DNA of 64,000 bases from Pectobacterium cacticida. GTDB taxonomy: Bacteria; Pseudomonadota; Gammaproteobacteria; Enterobacterales; Enterobacteriaceae. This document shows positions 49,823-59,816 of this stretch, one piece after another; within the stretch, counting starts at the first letter, position 1; each line of letters starts with the position of its first letter. The notes under the pieces are model-generated. The model did no database searches and had not been told where the DNA came from. It worked only from the letters and a program-made list of their open reading frames with translations. The position numbers were made by a program, and so were the translations under genes. The DNA lies in assembly GCF_036885195.1 (NCBI RefSeq), contig NZ_CP133656.1, positions 2,046,001 through 2,110,000 of the forward strand. The letters run 5' to 3'.

Positions 49823-49879
49823 CAGGTACAATCATGTGTTAAGTCCTTTCTGTCGATTAGTCTTTCTCAAGGAGCTTCC

Positions 49880-50632
49880 ATGCCTATCACGGCTAACACG
49901 TTGTACCGTGACACAATGAATTTTACCCGTAACCAGTTCATCAGCATTTTAATGCTGTCGCTGTTAACAGCATTCATTGCTGTCATATTGAGCCATGCCT
50001 TGTCGCCCTCTGTCGATGAGTTACGGATTCTGAGCAGCACGAGCAGCGATCTGTCATCGTCTGTCGAATCCAGCCTGATGGACTTGATCCAACAGATGAC
50101 GCCGGAGCAACAAAGCGTGTTACTGAAAATGTCGGCGGCAAGCGTATTCGCCGAATTGGTTGGCAATGTGCTGCTGACCGGCGGCATTCTGATGTTGATC
50201 CAATTGGTCTCAGAGGGACAACGCACCAGCGCGCTGCGTGCTATCGGTGCATCAGCACCTTTTTTACTGCGCCTGCTATTACTGATTCTGTTATGCACGC
50301 TACTCATACAGCTCGGTATGATGCTACTGATCATCCCTGGCGTACTTTTTGCTATCGCACTTAGCTTGTCTCCCGTTATTGTCGTCACGGAAAAAAGCGG
50401 GATTTTCAGCGCGATGAAAACAAGCGCTAAATTAGCCTATGGCAACATGCGAGCCACCGCGCCCGCCGTTATCACATGGCTGTTAGCGAAAGTCGCTATT
50501 TTGCTGGTGGTGTCCAAGCTACCAATCTCCTCACCTACCGTGTTAGGCGTGGTATTAAACGGGTTAAGCAACCTGATTTCCGCTATCTTGCTGATTTATC
50601 TGTTCCGCCTCTATATGTTGTTACGCGCTTAA
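49880..50632 (+). CDS. yciC: UPF0259 membrane protein YciC
   Basis: A 250-residue inner-membrane protein with about six hydrophobic segments. The start [19 protein letters not shown] and [19 protein letters not shown] match E. coli YciC. Its function is unknown. It is the first of the yciC-yciB-yciA series. Confidence 0.9.
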   Translation: MPITANTLYRDTMNFTRNQFISILMLSLLTAFIAVILSHALSPSVDELRILSSTSSDLSSSVESSLMDLIQQMTPEQQSVLLKMSAASVFAELVGNVLLTGGILMLIQLVSEGQRTSALRAIGASAPFLLRLLLLILLCTLLIQLGMMLLIIPGVLFAIALSLSPVIVVTEKSGIFSAMKTSAKLAYGNMRATAPAVITWLLAKVAILLVVSKLPISSPTVLGVVLNGLSNLISAILLIYLFRLYMLLRA

Positions 50633-50827
50633 CCTGCGTTCGCGTCACCGTCGCCACGTTACGATTGTGACGCGCCACGCGTGATATTCGCGCTGGCCCA
50701 AGCGTAATTTTCTGCAAATTATTACACTATTTTGGGAATGGTGTTCCACAATGAAGGATAATGATGCAGGTTACCGGGTAACTCTTGGTAGAGAGGGTTA
50801 CGATACTATGAGTGATGGATTGATATA

Positions 50828-51394
50828 ATGAAGCAACTTCTGGATTTTATACCGTTGGTCGTCTTTTTTGCAGCCTACAAGCTCTATGACATCTATATCG
50901 CATCGGGCGCGCTAATTGCGGCAACGGCGTTGTCTCTCGCAATAACGTGGGTTTTGTATCGAAAAATAGAGAAAATGACGCTGATCACCTTCGCTATGGT
51001 GGTCGTTTTCGGTTCGTTGACGCTTATTTTTCATAACGATTTGTTTATTAAATGGAAAGTGACCATTATCTACGCGCTGTTTGCCGCCGCACTGCTATTT
51101 AGTCAATTCATTATGAAACAAACCCTGATTCAAAAAATGCTAGGGAAAGAGTTAGCTTTGCCGTCGCCCGTCTGGGGAAAATTAAATCTTGCCTGGGCAA
51201 TATTCTTTCTGGCATGCGGTATCGCTAATGTTTATATCGCGTTCTGGTTGCCACAAAGCGTCTGGGTGAATTTCAAAGTTTTCGGTTTGACGGCCGCCAC
51301 GCTGATGTTTACCTTACTTTGTGGCTTCTACATTTATCGCCACTTGCCTAATGATCCGGAAAAGGAAAAAGAGGGAAAAAGCGAACAGCAATAA
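50828..51394 (+). CDS. yciB: Inner membrane septation protein YciB (IspA/IspZ)
   Basis: A 188-residue protein with five membrane segments and the family start [42 protein letters not shown] is also conserved. In E. coli it interacts with division and elongation proteins and affects envelope integrity. The charged tail ([11 protein letters not shown]) is cytoplasmic or periplasmic; topology was not determined. Confidence 0.93.
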   Translation: MKQLLDFIPLVVFFAAYKLYDIYIASGALIAATALSLAITWVLYRKIEKMTLITFAMVVVFGSLTLIFHNDLFIKWKVTIIYALFAAALLFSQFIMKQTLIQKMLGKELALPSPVWGKLNLAWAIFFLACGIANVYIAFWLPQSVWVNFKVFGLTAATLMFTLLCGFYIYRHLPNDPEKEKEGKSEQQ

Positions 51395-51512
51395 TGACGA
51401 TATGCTATGTGTATTAAGCCGATTATAAGGCAATAGATATCTTTTGTACCCGTCAGCAGAGCCGCTTTTACTGGTGGGTAGGCTTTATTTAACCGACTTG
51501 GCTGATTGTAAA

Positions 51513-51935
51513 ATGAGCACGCAAAATGAGTTACCCCAGGGTGAGTTAGTTCTTCGTACGATGGCCATGCCTGCCGACACCAACGCAAACGGTGATATTT
51601 TCGGCGGGTGGCTGATGTCACAAATGGATATGGGCGGCGCAATTCTTGCGAAAGAGATAGCCGAAGGGCGTGTGGTGACCGTGCGAGTAGACGGCATGTC
51701 GTTCTTGAAACCGGTCGCCGTAGGCGATGTGGTTTGCTGTTATGCGCGTTGCTTACGTACGGGCCGGAGTTCAATTAACGTCAATATTGAAGTGTGGATT
51801 AAGAAAGTCGCGACCGCACCGATTGGTCAGCGTTATCGGGCGACCGAAGCGCTATTCACATACGTCGCAGTCGATGATGAAGGCCATTCGCGCGAACTGC
51901 CTGCGGGTAAAAGCCACTTCACGCTAAGTGAGTAA
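51513..51935 (+). CDS. yciA: Acyl-CoA thioesterase YciA
   Basis: A 140-residue hotdog-fold thioesterase with broad acyl-CoA range. The active-site region is MPADTNANGDIFGGWLMSQMD (Asn and Asp), followed by VTVRVDGMSFLKPVAVGDVV. The start at 51513 (MSTQNELPQ) is where the family begins; 23 upstream codons in frame lack similarity. Confidence 0.93.
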   Translation: MSTQNELPQGELVLRTMAMPADTNANGDIFGGWLMSQMDMGGAILAKEIAEGRVVTVRVDGMSFLKPVAVGDVVCCYARCLRTGRSSINVNIEVWIKKVATAPIGQRYRATEALFTYVAVDDEGHSRELPAGKSHFTLSE

Positions 51936-52001
51936 CCTTTTCACCCCTGCGCAAACGCCTGCGGGCATCAACAAAACAAAACCTACCGCTTAGAAAGCCA
52001 A

Positions 52002-52043
52002 AAGAACGGGATGTCGTCAAACAATTGCGACATCCCTGTTCTT
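52002..52043. terminator. Bidirectional terminator between yciA and tonB
   Basis: AAGAACGGGATGTCG (52002-52016) pairs with CGACATCCC-T-GTTCTT (52028 onward) with one bulge, then TTTTTC. It serves convergent yciA and tonB. Confidence 0.85.
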
Positions 52044-52060
52044 TTTCTCCCTAATATGGA

Positions 52061-52852
52061 TTACTCCACTGCTGCCCCACCGTCTATCTTAAAGACAATA
52101 GTCACGACTAAATCTTTACCTGGCTTGCCCGCCTCATAGCGCCATTTGCGCATAGCGCGTTTAATATCACGTTCAAACATATTGCGCGGTTCAGCGGAAA
52201 GCACGCGTACATTATCAACACGCCCGGATGGGTCGACATCAAATTGCATTTTTACCCGGCCTTCAATACGCAGAGAAAACGCTCGCGCCGGATATTGTGG
52301 CTGCGTACGACTCAATGGGCGTGGCCCACTTGATTGCGTATTCGCGCTTGGCGCGGGAGCCTGCTTAATCGGCGCATTAGTGACATTGCGCGCGGGTTCA
52401 TCACTGGTAAACGGGGACGGCGGCTGTTTTTTAACCGCGGGTTCACGTTTAACAGGCTTCGCCTGCTCTACCTTCTTCACCGATTTGGGGGCGGGTTTCG
52501 GTTTTGGTTTCGGCTTAGGTTCCGGCAATGGAATGGGAACCGGCTGCGGAACGGGTTCCGGCTCCGGGATAGGTTCTGGTTCTGGTTCAGGCTCTGGTGG
52601 CTGAACTGGCTCAGGAGCCGGTTCAGGCTGCTTTACTGGCTCGGTTTCAGGCGCCGATTTAGGCGCGGGTGCCGCTTCAAAGGCCGCAGGGTTTACCATT
52701 ACCACACTAATAGGTTTTGATTCCTGCGGTAACTCGATTGAATTATTAAATGATGCGAATAGCAAGCCTGCAATCAGCGATCCATGAAAACCGGCAGAAA
52801 GCAAGAATGGCCATGAGTAACGACGAGTCAAAAAAAATTTTTTTTGCGGCAT
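52061..52852 (-). CDS. tonB: Energy transducer TonB
   Basis: A 263-residue protein that passes ExbB/ExbD energy to outer-membrane receptors. It has an N-terminal membrane helix with the essential His ([13 protein letters not shown]), a long Glu-Pro then Lys-Pro rich periplasmic spacer (about residues 65-140), and a C-terminal domain with [17 protein letters not shown] and [12 protein letters not shown]. The repeats are the normal family spacer. A Fur-type box lies 40 bases upstream. Confidence 0.95.
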   Translation of the reverse strand: MPQKKFFLTRRYSWPFLLSAGFHGSLIAGLLFASFNNSIELPQESKPISVVMVNPAAFEAAPAPKSAPETEPVKQPEPAPEPVQPPEPEPEPEPIPEPEPVPQPVPIPLPEPKPKPKPKPAPKSVKKVEQAKPVKREPAVKKQPPSPFTSDEPARNVTNAPIKQAPAPSANTQSSGPRPLSRTQPQYPARAFSLRIEGRVKMQFDVDPSGRVDNVRVLSAEPRNMFERDIKRAMRKWRYEAGKPGKDLVVTIVFKIDGGAAVE

Positions 52853-52890
52853 GGTCTGTCTTTATCCTCTTATGCCGCTCAAGTTTAAAT

Positions 52891-52909
52891 GCAAATAGCA
52901 ATCATATTC
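52891..52909 (-). promoter_or_regulatory. Fur box of tonB
   Basis: On the minus strand GAATATGATTGCTATTTGC matches the sequence of the known E. coli tonB Fur site, 40 bases from the tonB start, predicting iron repression. Confidence 0.75.
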
Positions 52910-53097
52910 AATAATAACCGAAGGAATTGCCGTAAAAATAAAAACAGTAGGGTTTTATTCTCATAAATCAATCTATTGTGATGATAAAACATCACGTATT
53001 ATGGGTGGCGAGCGACTATCCCCGCCTAGGCGCTGGTGGCTTAAAATCTATAGACATGTACGCTACCCCCTGACATCTAACAATTTATGAGGTCACT

Positions 53098-53394
53098 ATG
53101 CTCTACGTTATTTATGCAGAAGATAAGGCTAATTCATTAGCCAATCGCCTGTCTGTTAGGCAGGATCATCTGGCCCGTTTACAGGCATTGCGCGATCAGG
53201 GGCGATTAATTACCGCCGGGCCGTTACCGGCGATTGACAGTGAAGATCCCGGTCAGGCCGGTTTTAGTGGTTCACTGATTGTTGCCGAATTCGCCTCGCT
53301 GGAGGAGGCGATAGCATGGGCGGATTCTGACCCTTATATCGCAGCCGACGTCTATAAACACGTCAGCGTAAAACCGTTTAAGAGAGTATTTTAG
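53098..53394 (+). CDS. yciI: YCII-family protein YciI
   Basis: A 98-residue ferredoxin-like-fold protein: [36 protein letters not shown] and [22 protein letters not shown], as in E. coli YciI. The His-Asp pair of the family is present. Its function is unknown. It is divergent from tonB. Confidence 0.93.
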   Translation: MLYVIYAEDKANSLANRLSVRQDHLARLQALRDQGRLITAGPLPAIDSEDPGQAGFSGSLIVAEFASLEEAIAWADSDPYIAADVYKHVSVKPFKRVF

Positions 53395-53521
53395 CGGTTT
53401 CATCAATACTGGCCATAATATGTTGCTAAATTGTGGCCGGCACATCTTACAAAAACTGAAATATTTTAGTCATTTAACAATGATAGTTTGGCAGCTATTC
53501 CTATATAGAGGGTCAACATTC

Positions 53522-55195
53522 ATGTTAATGCCTGCGATTTTGCGAAACGGAATTGCTACTCTCCGCCGCCGTCATCGCCTCAGTATTCTCTCCGGATTAT
53601 TCTTGATCATCGGGTTATTTTCTTTACTGCAATTGGTTTCCATTACTGTCATTTCTCAAACCATGACGCAGGTTCGTCAGGATATTGCCGCGAATGAAAG
53701 CTTGCGTCAGCAACAGGCTCTGATGGATAACGCCCGCATGGAGGTGATGAATGCCAGTGATAAACTCAATCGCGCTGGCATTTATCTGCTGGTAGATAAA
53801 GAAACCGGGTCTGAAGGCAGTTGGCACAGCCTGATGGATGAAGCCGAAGTGTCGCTAAAACAGGCGCAGGCACATTACCAGTTGCTAGATGCCGGTTCAG
53901 CAACCGAGGCCGACACGCAGGCATTTATCGATTTGAAAAAGAGCTACAACCAACTCTATGCGGGGCTTGTTGAACTGGCTCAGGGGATAAAAACCACGAA
54001 TCAGATCGATATTTTCTTTGCCGTTCCGGTTCAGGCCTATCAAAGTGATTTCGCCCAAAAATACTCACGCTATCTGCAAGATACGGATACGTTACAAAAA
54101 CAGCATGGGCAGCAATTTCTTTCCTCGCTTAACCAAGCCAAAACAATTTTTATCACGGTGCTATGCGTTTTATTGGCGATCGCTATCGCCGTCTGGATTG
54201 GTGTTAATCGCGTTATTATTCGCCCACTGACACATATCATCACCCATTTAACACGGATTGCGGCAGGCGATCTGTCACATTCAGTCAATACCGAGACACG
54301 CGGCACGCGGGAAGTCGAACAACTTAGTGCCAGCGTCAGACAAATGCAGGAAGGTCTGGTTACGTTAGTCAATCAGGTGCGCCAGGGCGTTGAGAATATG
54401 GTCACGCAGGTGGATCGGGTTGCGACAGATAATCATCGGCTTTCCGAGCAGGCAAATCGTCAGTCACACGAGCTGAAAGTCACTACGGAGCACGTTATTC
54501 AACTGAGCCAACACCTCGCCCGCCATACCCAGCATACGCAGCAAGCCAATTTGCACGCGGAAGATACCAGCAAGATTGCCGCGCAGGGCGAGACGATGAT
54601 GAATGATGTCAAAGCGGCGATGTCAGATATCGCTGGCAGGACACGTGAAATGACGGAAGCCATTGGGATGATCGAGAACGTTGCGTTTCAGACACATATT
54701 TTGTCGCTTAATGCCGCCATTGAGGCGGCTCGCGCTGGCGCGCTGGGACGAGGTTTCGCCGTCGTCGCACGAGAAGTCGGCACACTGGCCTCACAGAGTA
54801 GCCAGTCTGCACAGAGCATTAATGTCCTGATCCGCGATTCCGATAACAGCGTCACCGCCGGAACACGACTCGTGAATAAACTTAACGACAGCTTACAGAA
54901 TATTATCCAAACCGCCAAAGGCACCGGAACCTTCCTGAGCGAAATAGCAGAAATATCGCATCAGCAAAATGATAGTATTCATGAGGTTACCGCACGGCTT
55001 AGTACGCTCAATGATACGGTGAGAGAAAATGCAGGCCAGGTGGAGGCTTCCGCTCACACGTTCTCATCGCTCCTGGGGCAAGCAGAGAATCTAAAGGCTT
55101 CCGTATCGCTGTTCATTCTTCCCTCTCAGGAGGAAGAGACGAAGCCAATCGCCGATCGGGAAACGAAGACGCCGCGCCTTCCGGTAATGGGTTGA
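53522..55195 (+). CDS. Methyl-accepting chemotaxis protein
   Basis: A receptor of about 557 residues. It has TM1 at about 16-38, a four-helix-bundle (Tar-type) periplasmic domain to about 200, TM2 near 203-222 (IFITVLCVLLAIAIAVWIGV), a HAMP domain and the signalling hairpin with IENVAFQTHILSLNAAIEAARAGALGRGFAVVAREVGTLA-type sequence. It lacks the C-terminal NWETF pentapeptide (it ends LPVMG), so it would need other receptors for efficient methylation. The ligand is unknown. The start at 53522 is nine bases after GAGGG. In E. coli this position holds kch. Confidence 0.9.
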   Translation: MLMPAILRNGIATLRRRHRLSILSGLFLIIGLFSLLQLVSITVISQTMTQVRQDIAANESLRQQQALMDNARMEVMNASDKLNRAGIYLLVDKETGSEGSWHSLMDEAEVSLKQAQAHYQLLDAGSATEADTQAFIDLKKSYNQLYAGLVELAQGIKTTNQIDIFFAVPVQAYQSDFAQKYSRYLQDTDTLQKQHGQQFLSSLNQAKTIFITVLCVLLAIAIAVWIGVNRVIIRPLTHIITHLTRIAAGDLSHSVNTETRGTREVEQLSASVRQMQEGLVTLVNQVRQGVENMVTQVDRVATDNHRLSEQANRQSHELKVTTEHVIQLSQHLARHTQHTQQANLHAEDTSKIAAQGETMMNDVKAAMSDIAGRTREMTEAIGMIENVAFQTHILSLNAAIEAARAGALGRGFAVVAREVGTLASQSSQSAQSINVLIRDSDNSVTAGTRLVNKLNDSLQNIIQTAKGTGTFLSEIAEISHQQNDSIHEVTARLSTLNDTVRENAGQVEASAHTFSSLLGQAENLKASVSLFILPSQEEETKPIADRETKTPRLPVMG

Positions 55196-55227
55196 GCCAA
55201 TAGAAAATCAGCCCAATAAGGTAAAAG

Positions 55228-55255
55228 GATAGCGGCCCGGCTTCAGGCCGCTATC
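55228..55255. terminator. Bidirectional hairpin between the chemotaxis gene and yciY
   Basis: A perfect 10-bp stem, GATAGCGGCC / GGCCGCTATC, with an eight-base loop. Confidence 0.75.
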
Positions 55256-55265
55256 TTCCACTGAC

Positions 55266-55442
55266 TTACCACTCATAGGCTACAGCATACAGCAGTGCCC
55301 GCCGTTTGTGCTTTTGTTGCAAATAACGGGCAGAGCGGATATGGCGGTAAGTGCGAGACTGGGCCTCCAACCACCGACTTCTTCTACGCTGAACCTGACG
55401 CAACATCCGCCAGCGGCCCACTTCATTCCGACTACGTTTCAT
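55266..55442 (-). CDS. yciY: Small basic protein YciY
   Basis: A 58-codon gene on the minus strand, read directly from the sequence: MKRSRNEVGRWRMLRQ, then RRRSRWLEAQSRTYRHI and a tail ending YAVAYEW. It matches E. coli YciY (MKRSRTEVGRWRM...) in sequence and in position before clsA. A second ATG lies just upstream at 55445; AAGAG precedes both. About a third of its residues are Arg or Lys, so it may bind nucleic acid, but its function is unknown. Confidence 0.85.
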   Translation of the reverse strand: MKRSRNEVGRWRMLRQVQRRRSRWLEAQSRTYRHIRSARYLQQKHKRRALLYAVAYEW

Positions 55443-55704
55443 CATGCGACTCTTATTAATACTTGCGTCGCCATTATATACTCCTGCGATATGACGACAA
55501 TCGCCGATTGTCGTCTACACGCTTCTCTTTGACAAACAGCCCTAATTGACTGGGTACAAAGAACCGCCCACGAGGCTGTGCAGCGCCGTCGCCAAATAAC
55601 ACGCACGACGCGATAACGCTACATCCGGGGAAAGGCATTTCCCCTTTTATCAATCTATGCGTACACTTTGCTCATTCGCCGCCGAAGGGAACTGTGCTGT
55701 TGTT

Positions 55705-57165
55705 ATGACGACATTCTATACCGTAATAAGCTGGTTACTGGTGTTTAGCTATTGGCTACTGATTGCAGGGGTGACCTTACGTATTCTGATGAAACGTAGA
55801 GCGGTGCCTTCTGCAATGGCGTGGTTATTAGTGATTTATATCCTGCCACTGGTGGGTATTGTCGCTTATCTCTCGTTTGGCGAACTCCATCTGGGTAAAC
55901 GTCGTGCGGAACGCGCGCGAAAGATGTGGCCATCAACCGCAAAGTGGTTACGCGAACTAAAAGAGTATCGCCGTATTTTCGCGACGGAGAACAGTGAAGT
56001 CGCTCGCGCATTATTTCAACTGTGTGAAAGGCGACAAGGCATTGGCGGCGTTAAAGGCAATCAATTGCAATTGATGACCACTTTTGATGACACGATTAAG
56101 GCGCTGTTGCGTGATATCGAACTTGCACACAACAACATCGAAATGGTGTTCTACATCTGGCAGGCTGGCGGGTTGGTCGATCGCGTCACCTCGTCGCTGA
56201 TCGCGGCGGCGCGGCGTGGCGTACACTGCCGAATCCTGCTGGACTCTGCGGGCAGTGTGCAATTTTTCCGCCAACAGTATCCCGAACTCATGCGCACCGC
56301 CGGTATTGAGGTGGTTGAAGCGTTGAAAGTGAGTTTGTTACGCGTATTTCTGCGCCGGATGGATCTGCGGCAGCACCGTAAAATTATTTTAATCGACAAC
56401 CGCATTGCGTATACCGGCAGTATGAATATGGTCGATCCGCGTTTATTCAAACAGGACGCGGGGGTCGGCCAGTGGATTGACCTAATGGCGCGTATTGAAG
56501 GGCCCGTCGCCACCACCTTGGGGATTATTTTTTGCTGCGATTGGGAAATGGAGACCGGTAAACGCCTTCTCCCGCCGCCGCCGGATGTTAACGTAATGCC
56601 TTTCGAACAGGAGAGCGGCCACACGATTCAGGTTATTGCTTCCGGCCCCGGCTATCCTGAAGAGATGATTCATCAGGCGCTGTTGACATCAGTTTATTCA
56701 GCGCGCAAACAACTGATCATGACCACCCCCTACTTCGTGCCCAGCGACGATCTGTTGCACGCCATCTGTACCGCTGCTCAACGCGGCGTCGATGTCAGCA
56801 TTATTGTGCCGTATAAAAATGACTCAGTCCTGGTCGGCTGGGCCAGCCGCGCCTTTTTCGCGGAACTACTGGACGCGGGCGTCAAAATTTATCAGTTCGA
56901 GGGCGGTTTGCTGCACACCAAAAGCGTATTGGTCGACGGTCAACTTAGCCTGGTGGGCACCGTGAATTTGGATATGCGTAGCCTATGGCTGAATTTCGAA
57001 ATTACGCTGGTCATTGACGATGCCGGGTTCGGGGGGGATTTAGCCTGCGTACAGGAGGACTATATTGCCCGCTCTCGCTTATTAAACGCGGCACAGTGGC
57101 AAACTCGCCCTTATTGGCAACGTATCGTCGAGCGATTATTCTACTTTTTCAGCCCGTTGCTATAA
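55705..57165 (+). CDS. clsA: Cardiolipin synthase A
   Basis: A 486-residue inner-membrane phospholipase-D-family enzyme that makes cardiolipin from two phosphatidylglycerols. It has two N-terminal membrane segments, then two HKD motifs, [18 protein letters not shown] and [18 protein letters not shown]. The ATG at 55705 ([12 protein letters not shown]) gives exactly the E. coli length; sixteen extra in-frame codons upstream are not conserved. Confidence 0.96.
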   Translation: MTTFYTVISWLLVFSYWLLIAGVTLRILMKRRAVPSAMAWLLVIYILPLVGIVAYLSFGELHLGKRRAERARKMWPSTAKWLRELKEYRRIFATENSEVARALFQLCERRQGIGGVKGNQLQLMTTFDDTIKALLRDIELAHNNIEMVFYIWQAGGLVDRVTSSLIAAARRGVHCRILLDSAGSVQFFRQQYPELMRTAGIEVVEALKVSLLRVFLRRMDLRQHRKIILIDNRIAYTGSMNMVDPRLFKQDAGVGQWIDLMARIEGPVATTLGIIFCCDWEMETGKRLLPPPPDVNVMPFEQESGHTIQVIASGPGYPEEMIHQALLTSVYSARKQLIMTTPYFVPSDDLLHAICTAAQRGVDVSIIVPYKNDSVLVGWASRAFFAELLDAGVKIYQFEGGLLHTKSVLVDGQLSLVGTVNLDMRSLWLNFEITLVIDDAGFGGDLACVQEDYIARSRLLNAAQWQTRPYWQRIVERLFYFFSPLL

Positions 57166-57254
57166 CGTGACCCGCGGCTATGACGTGAATTGCTTTGGGG
57201 TACGTGTTTCCCCGTGTTTTAATAAGGCCATTGGGAATTTACAGGAAGCGTTTT

Positions 57255-57578
57255 ATGGATTTGAATAATCGCCTGACCGAAGACGAAGCGTTGGAGCAGG
57301 CATACGACATCTTTTTGGAATTGGCCGCGGATAATCTCGATCCGGCCGATATTCTACTGTTCAACCTGCAATTCGAAGAACGCGGCGGCGCAGAATTATT
57401 CGATCCCGCGGAAGACTGGGCAGATCACGTTGATTTCGACCTCAATCCCGATTTCTTTGCGGAAGTGGTCATTGGATTGGCTGAACAGGATGGTGAAGAG
57501 ATCACTGATATTTTTGCGCGCGTGTTAATTTGCCGGGAAAAAAACCACAAGCTTTGCCACATTCTGTGGAAAGAGTAA
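57255..57578 (+). CDS. yciU: DUF440 acidic protein YciU
   Basis: A 107-residue very acidic protein: [20 protein letters not shown], then [23 protein letters not shown] and [16 protein letters not shown]. It has been proposed as a DNA mimic in the UPF0263 family. It follows clsA as in E. coli. The start at 57255 is the family start. Confidence 0.92.
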   Translation: MDLNNRLTEDEALEQAYDIFLELAADNLDPADILLFNLQFEERGGAELFDPAEDWADHVDFDLNPDFFAEVVIGLAEQDGEEITDIFARVLICREKNHKLCHILWKE

Positions 57579-57638
57579 ATTATCTTAAAAAGGCGCCCTC
57601 CACTGGCGTCATGCTTACCGTTTAAAGACTGAGATACC

Positions 57639-57694
57639 GGGGGAAAGCACGGCACGAGGCATCTCTGCTGGAGCCTCATCACCCTGTTTCCCCC
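57639..57694. terminator. Nested hairpin between yciU and oppF
   Basis: An outer stem GGGGGAAA (57639-57646) / TTTCCCCC (57687-57694) encloses an inner GAGGC (57656-57660) / GCCTC (57673-57677) stem. It lies between convergent genes, so a terminator role is likely. Confidence 0.5.
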
Positions 57695-57724
57695 AAACCT
57701 ATGCTTAGGGGAACGGCTTTATCT

Positions 57725-57764
57725 TCTCAGAAGACACTGTTTAATCTCAGAAGAGACTGTTTAA
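57725..57764. repeat. 20-base tandem duplication before the oppF end
   Basis: TCTCAGAAGACACTGTTTAA and TCTCAGAAGAGACTGTTTAA lie back to back, differing in one base. The pair lies 20 bases outside the oppF stop. Confidence 0.8.
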
Positions 57765-57783
57765 CCGTTTCCCCGATGGCGCG

Positions 57784-58812
57784 TTATTGCACCGGCGAAA
57801 CCGGTAGCAATGCCGCCGGATCAACCTTCAGACACGAGACGGCGTGCGTAAAACTTCCCTCTAACAAAGGCCGGGTTTTCATACACTCAGGGCCGACTAT
57901 TGGACAGCGGGTGCAAAACACGCAGCCCGATGGCGGATCGATAGGCGAAGGCAAATCCCCGTCTAATAATTGTATCTGCTTGTTGCGTTCCCGATCGGGA
58001 TCGGGAATAGGCACCGCAGACATCAGCGCTCGCGTATACGGGTGCTGCGGATTTTGATAGACCCGATCGTAGCGGCCTAATTCCACGGCATGGCCCAGAT
58101 ACATCACCAACACACGGTCGGAAATGTGCTTCACCACTGATAAGTCGTGGGCGATAAAAATCAATGACAAGCGCATTTCACGTTGTAACTGACGCAATAG
58201 GTTAACGACTTGAGCCTGAATCGACACATCCAATGCGGAAACGGGTTCATCGCAGATGATCAGTTTGGGTGCCAAAATTAGCGCGCGCGCAATGCCGATG
58301 CGCTGACACTGACCGCCGGAGAACTCATGCGGATAGCGATTAATCAGGCTCGGCAGCAGCCCGACCTTCAGCATCATCGCCTTCACGCGTTCTTTCACCG
58401 TCTGTCGATCCAACTCAGGGTGATAAACATGCAACGGCTCCGCAATAATTTCGCCAATGTTCATACGCGGATTCAGCGATGCCAACGGATCCTGAAATAT
58501 CATCTGAATATCGCTACGCGCGGCGCGCCACTGATCGGCATTCATGCGCAGCAGATCTTTGCCCAACCAGGTGACATGCCCATCGGTGGCTTTAACCAAC
58601 CCGATAATGGCGCGAGCCAGCGTCGACTTGCCGCAGCCGGATTCGCCGACGATGCCGAGCGTTTCACCTTCGTATAAACGTAACGTAACGCCATCAACCG
58701 CCTTCAGCTTTTTCGGCGGCTGCCAGAACCACTGCTTATCATCCCTAACCTCAAAGTGAACTTTCAGATCGTCCACTTCTAACAGCACTTTTTTATCATC
58801 CTGCTGGTTCAT
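57784..58812 (-). CDS. oppF: Oligopeptide ABC transporter ATP-binding subunit OppF
   Basis: A 342-residue ABC ATPase. Walker A is [12 protein letters not shown], the signature is [15 protein letters not shown], Walker B is [12 protein letters not shown] and the switch is in [13 protein letters not shown]-terminal oligopeptide-transporter extension carries the Cys cluster [14 protein letters not shown]. It pairs with OppD. Its ATG overlaps the oppD stop. Confidence 0.96.
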   Translation of the reverse strand: MNQQDDKKVLLEVDDLKVHFEVRDDKQWFWQPPKKLKAVDGVTLRLYEGETLGIVGESGCGKSTLARAIIGLVKATDGHVTWLGKDLLRMNADQWRAARSDIQMIFQDPLASLNPRMNIGEIIAEPLHVYHPELDRQTVKERVKAMMLKVGLLPSLINRYPHEFSGGQCQRIGIARALILAPKLIICDEPVSALDVSIQAQVVNLLRQLQREMRLSLIFIAHDLSVVKHISDRVLVMYLGHAVELGRYDRVYQNPQHPYTRALMSAVPIPDPDRERNKQIQLLDGDLPSPIDPPSGCVFCTRCPIVGPECMKTRPLLEGSFTHAVSCLKVDPAALLPVSPVQ

Positions 58813-59805
58813 GCTATCTCCTCAACCGCTCTAAAGCAGGCGCGTAAGCGGTCATCACCAAATGATTCCAGCACCGGCGCACGATGGCACGCCGCGATTG
58901 AAAACGGGCAACGAGGTTGGAATGGACACCCTTTAGGCAAACGTAGCAGGTTTGGTGGATTACCCGGTATAGTCGCCAGCACCTCATCTTCCGCATCCAA
59001 ACGCGGCACGGCATTCAGCAGGCCAATGGAATAGGGGTGACTCGGATGATAGAAAACATCCCGTGCGGTGCCATACTCCATGGTGCGCCCGGCGTACATT
59101 ACCAGCACTTTGTCGCAAATCCCGGCGACAACCCCCAGATCGTGAGTGATCATGATGATTGCCGTATTAAATTCGCGTTTCAGCTCATTGAGCAGCGTCA
59201 TAATCTGTGCCTGAACCGTGACATCCAGTGCCGTTGTCGGTTCATCGGCAATCAGCAGTTTCGGGCGGCATAGCAGCGCCATCGCAATCATCACGCGCTG
59301 GCGCATCCCCCCCCGAAAATTCGTGCGGATACATCTTCATACGCTTACGCGCCTCCGGCATTTTAACCGCGTCCAGCATGCTGACCGAGGCCTCGAACGC
59401 GTCACGCTTGCTCATGCCTTTATGTAACATCAGCACTTCCATCAGTTGTTCGCCAACGCGCATATAGGGATTGAGAGACGTCATCGGATCCTGGAAAATA
59501 ATACTCATTTCTTCTGCCCGCAGTTTATTAAGCTGATTCTCCGGCAGATTAAGAATTTCTTTACCATGAAAACGCGCGGAACCGCCAATACGCCCATTAC
59601 TGGCCAGCAATCCCATTAATGCAAACGCGGTTTGCGATTTTCCAGAGCCTGACTCCCCCACAATCCCCAACGTTTCACCCGCGTGAAGTGTAAAATTCAG
59701 GTCATTGACTGCCGTAACGTCCCCGTCCTGCGTTTTAAACGTAACCCGCAGATCCTGAACATGCAGCAGCACATCCTGCGAGCCAGATACATCAATCGTG
59801 TTCAT
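58809..59805 (-). pseudogene. oppD: Oligopeptide ABC transporter ATP-binding subunit OppD, frameshifted
   Basis: The protein is split into two frames. Bases 59805-59315 encode residues 1 to about 164 with Walker A (GESGSGKSQTA), the Q-loop (SIIFQDPMTS) and the start of the signature PHEFSGG. The frame then runs on to a stop at 59242 with unrelated residues. The second part (59306-58809) begins [16 protein letters not shown] and has Walker B ([12 protein letters not shown]), the His switch and the Cys-rich C-terminus. The break is a run of eight C on the + strand (59307-59314); seven would restore PHEFSGGMRQRV and a protein of about 331 residues. It is either a real inactivation, a slippage-prone site, or a sequencing error in the homopolymer. 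Confidence 0.9.
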
Positions 59806-59816
59806 CGTGGTGTTCC

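Noticed and set aside
52480..52620. Proline/glutamate repeats on both strands near 52.5 kb as a separate repeat locus or glycine-rich gene.
   Set aside because: They are the normal Glu-Pro/Lys-Pro spacer of tonB; the plus-strand ORFs are its shadows.
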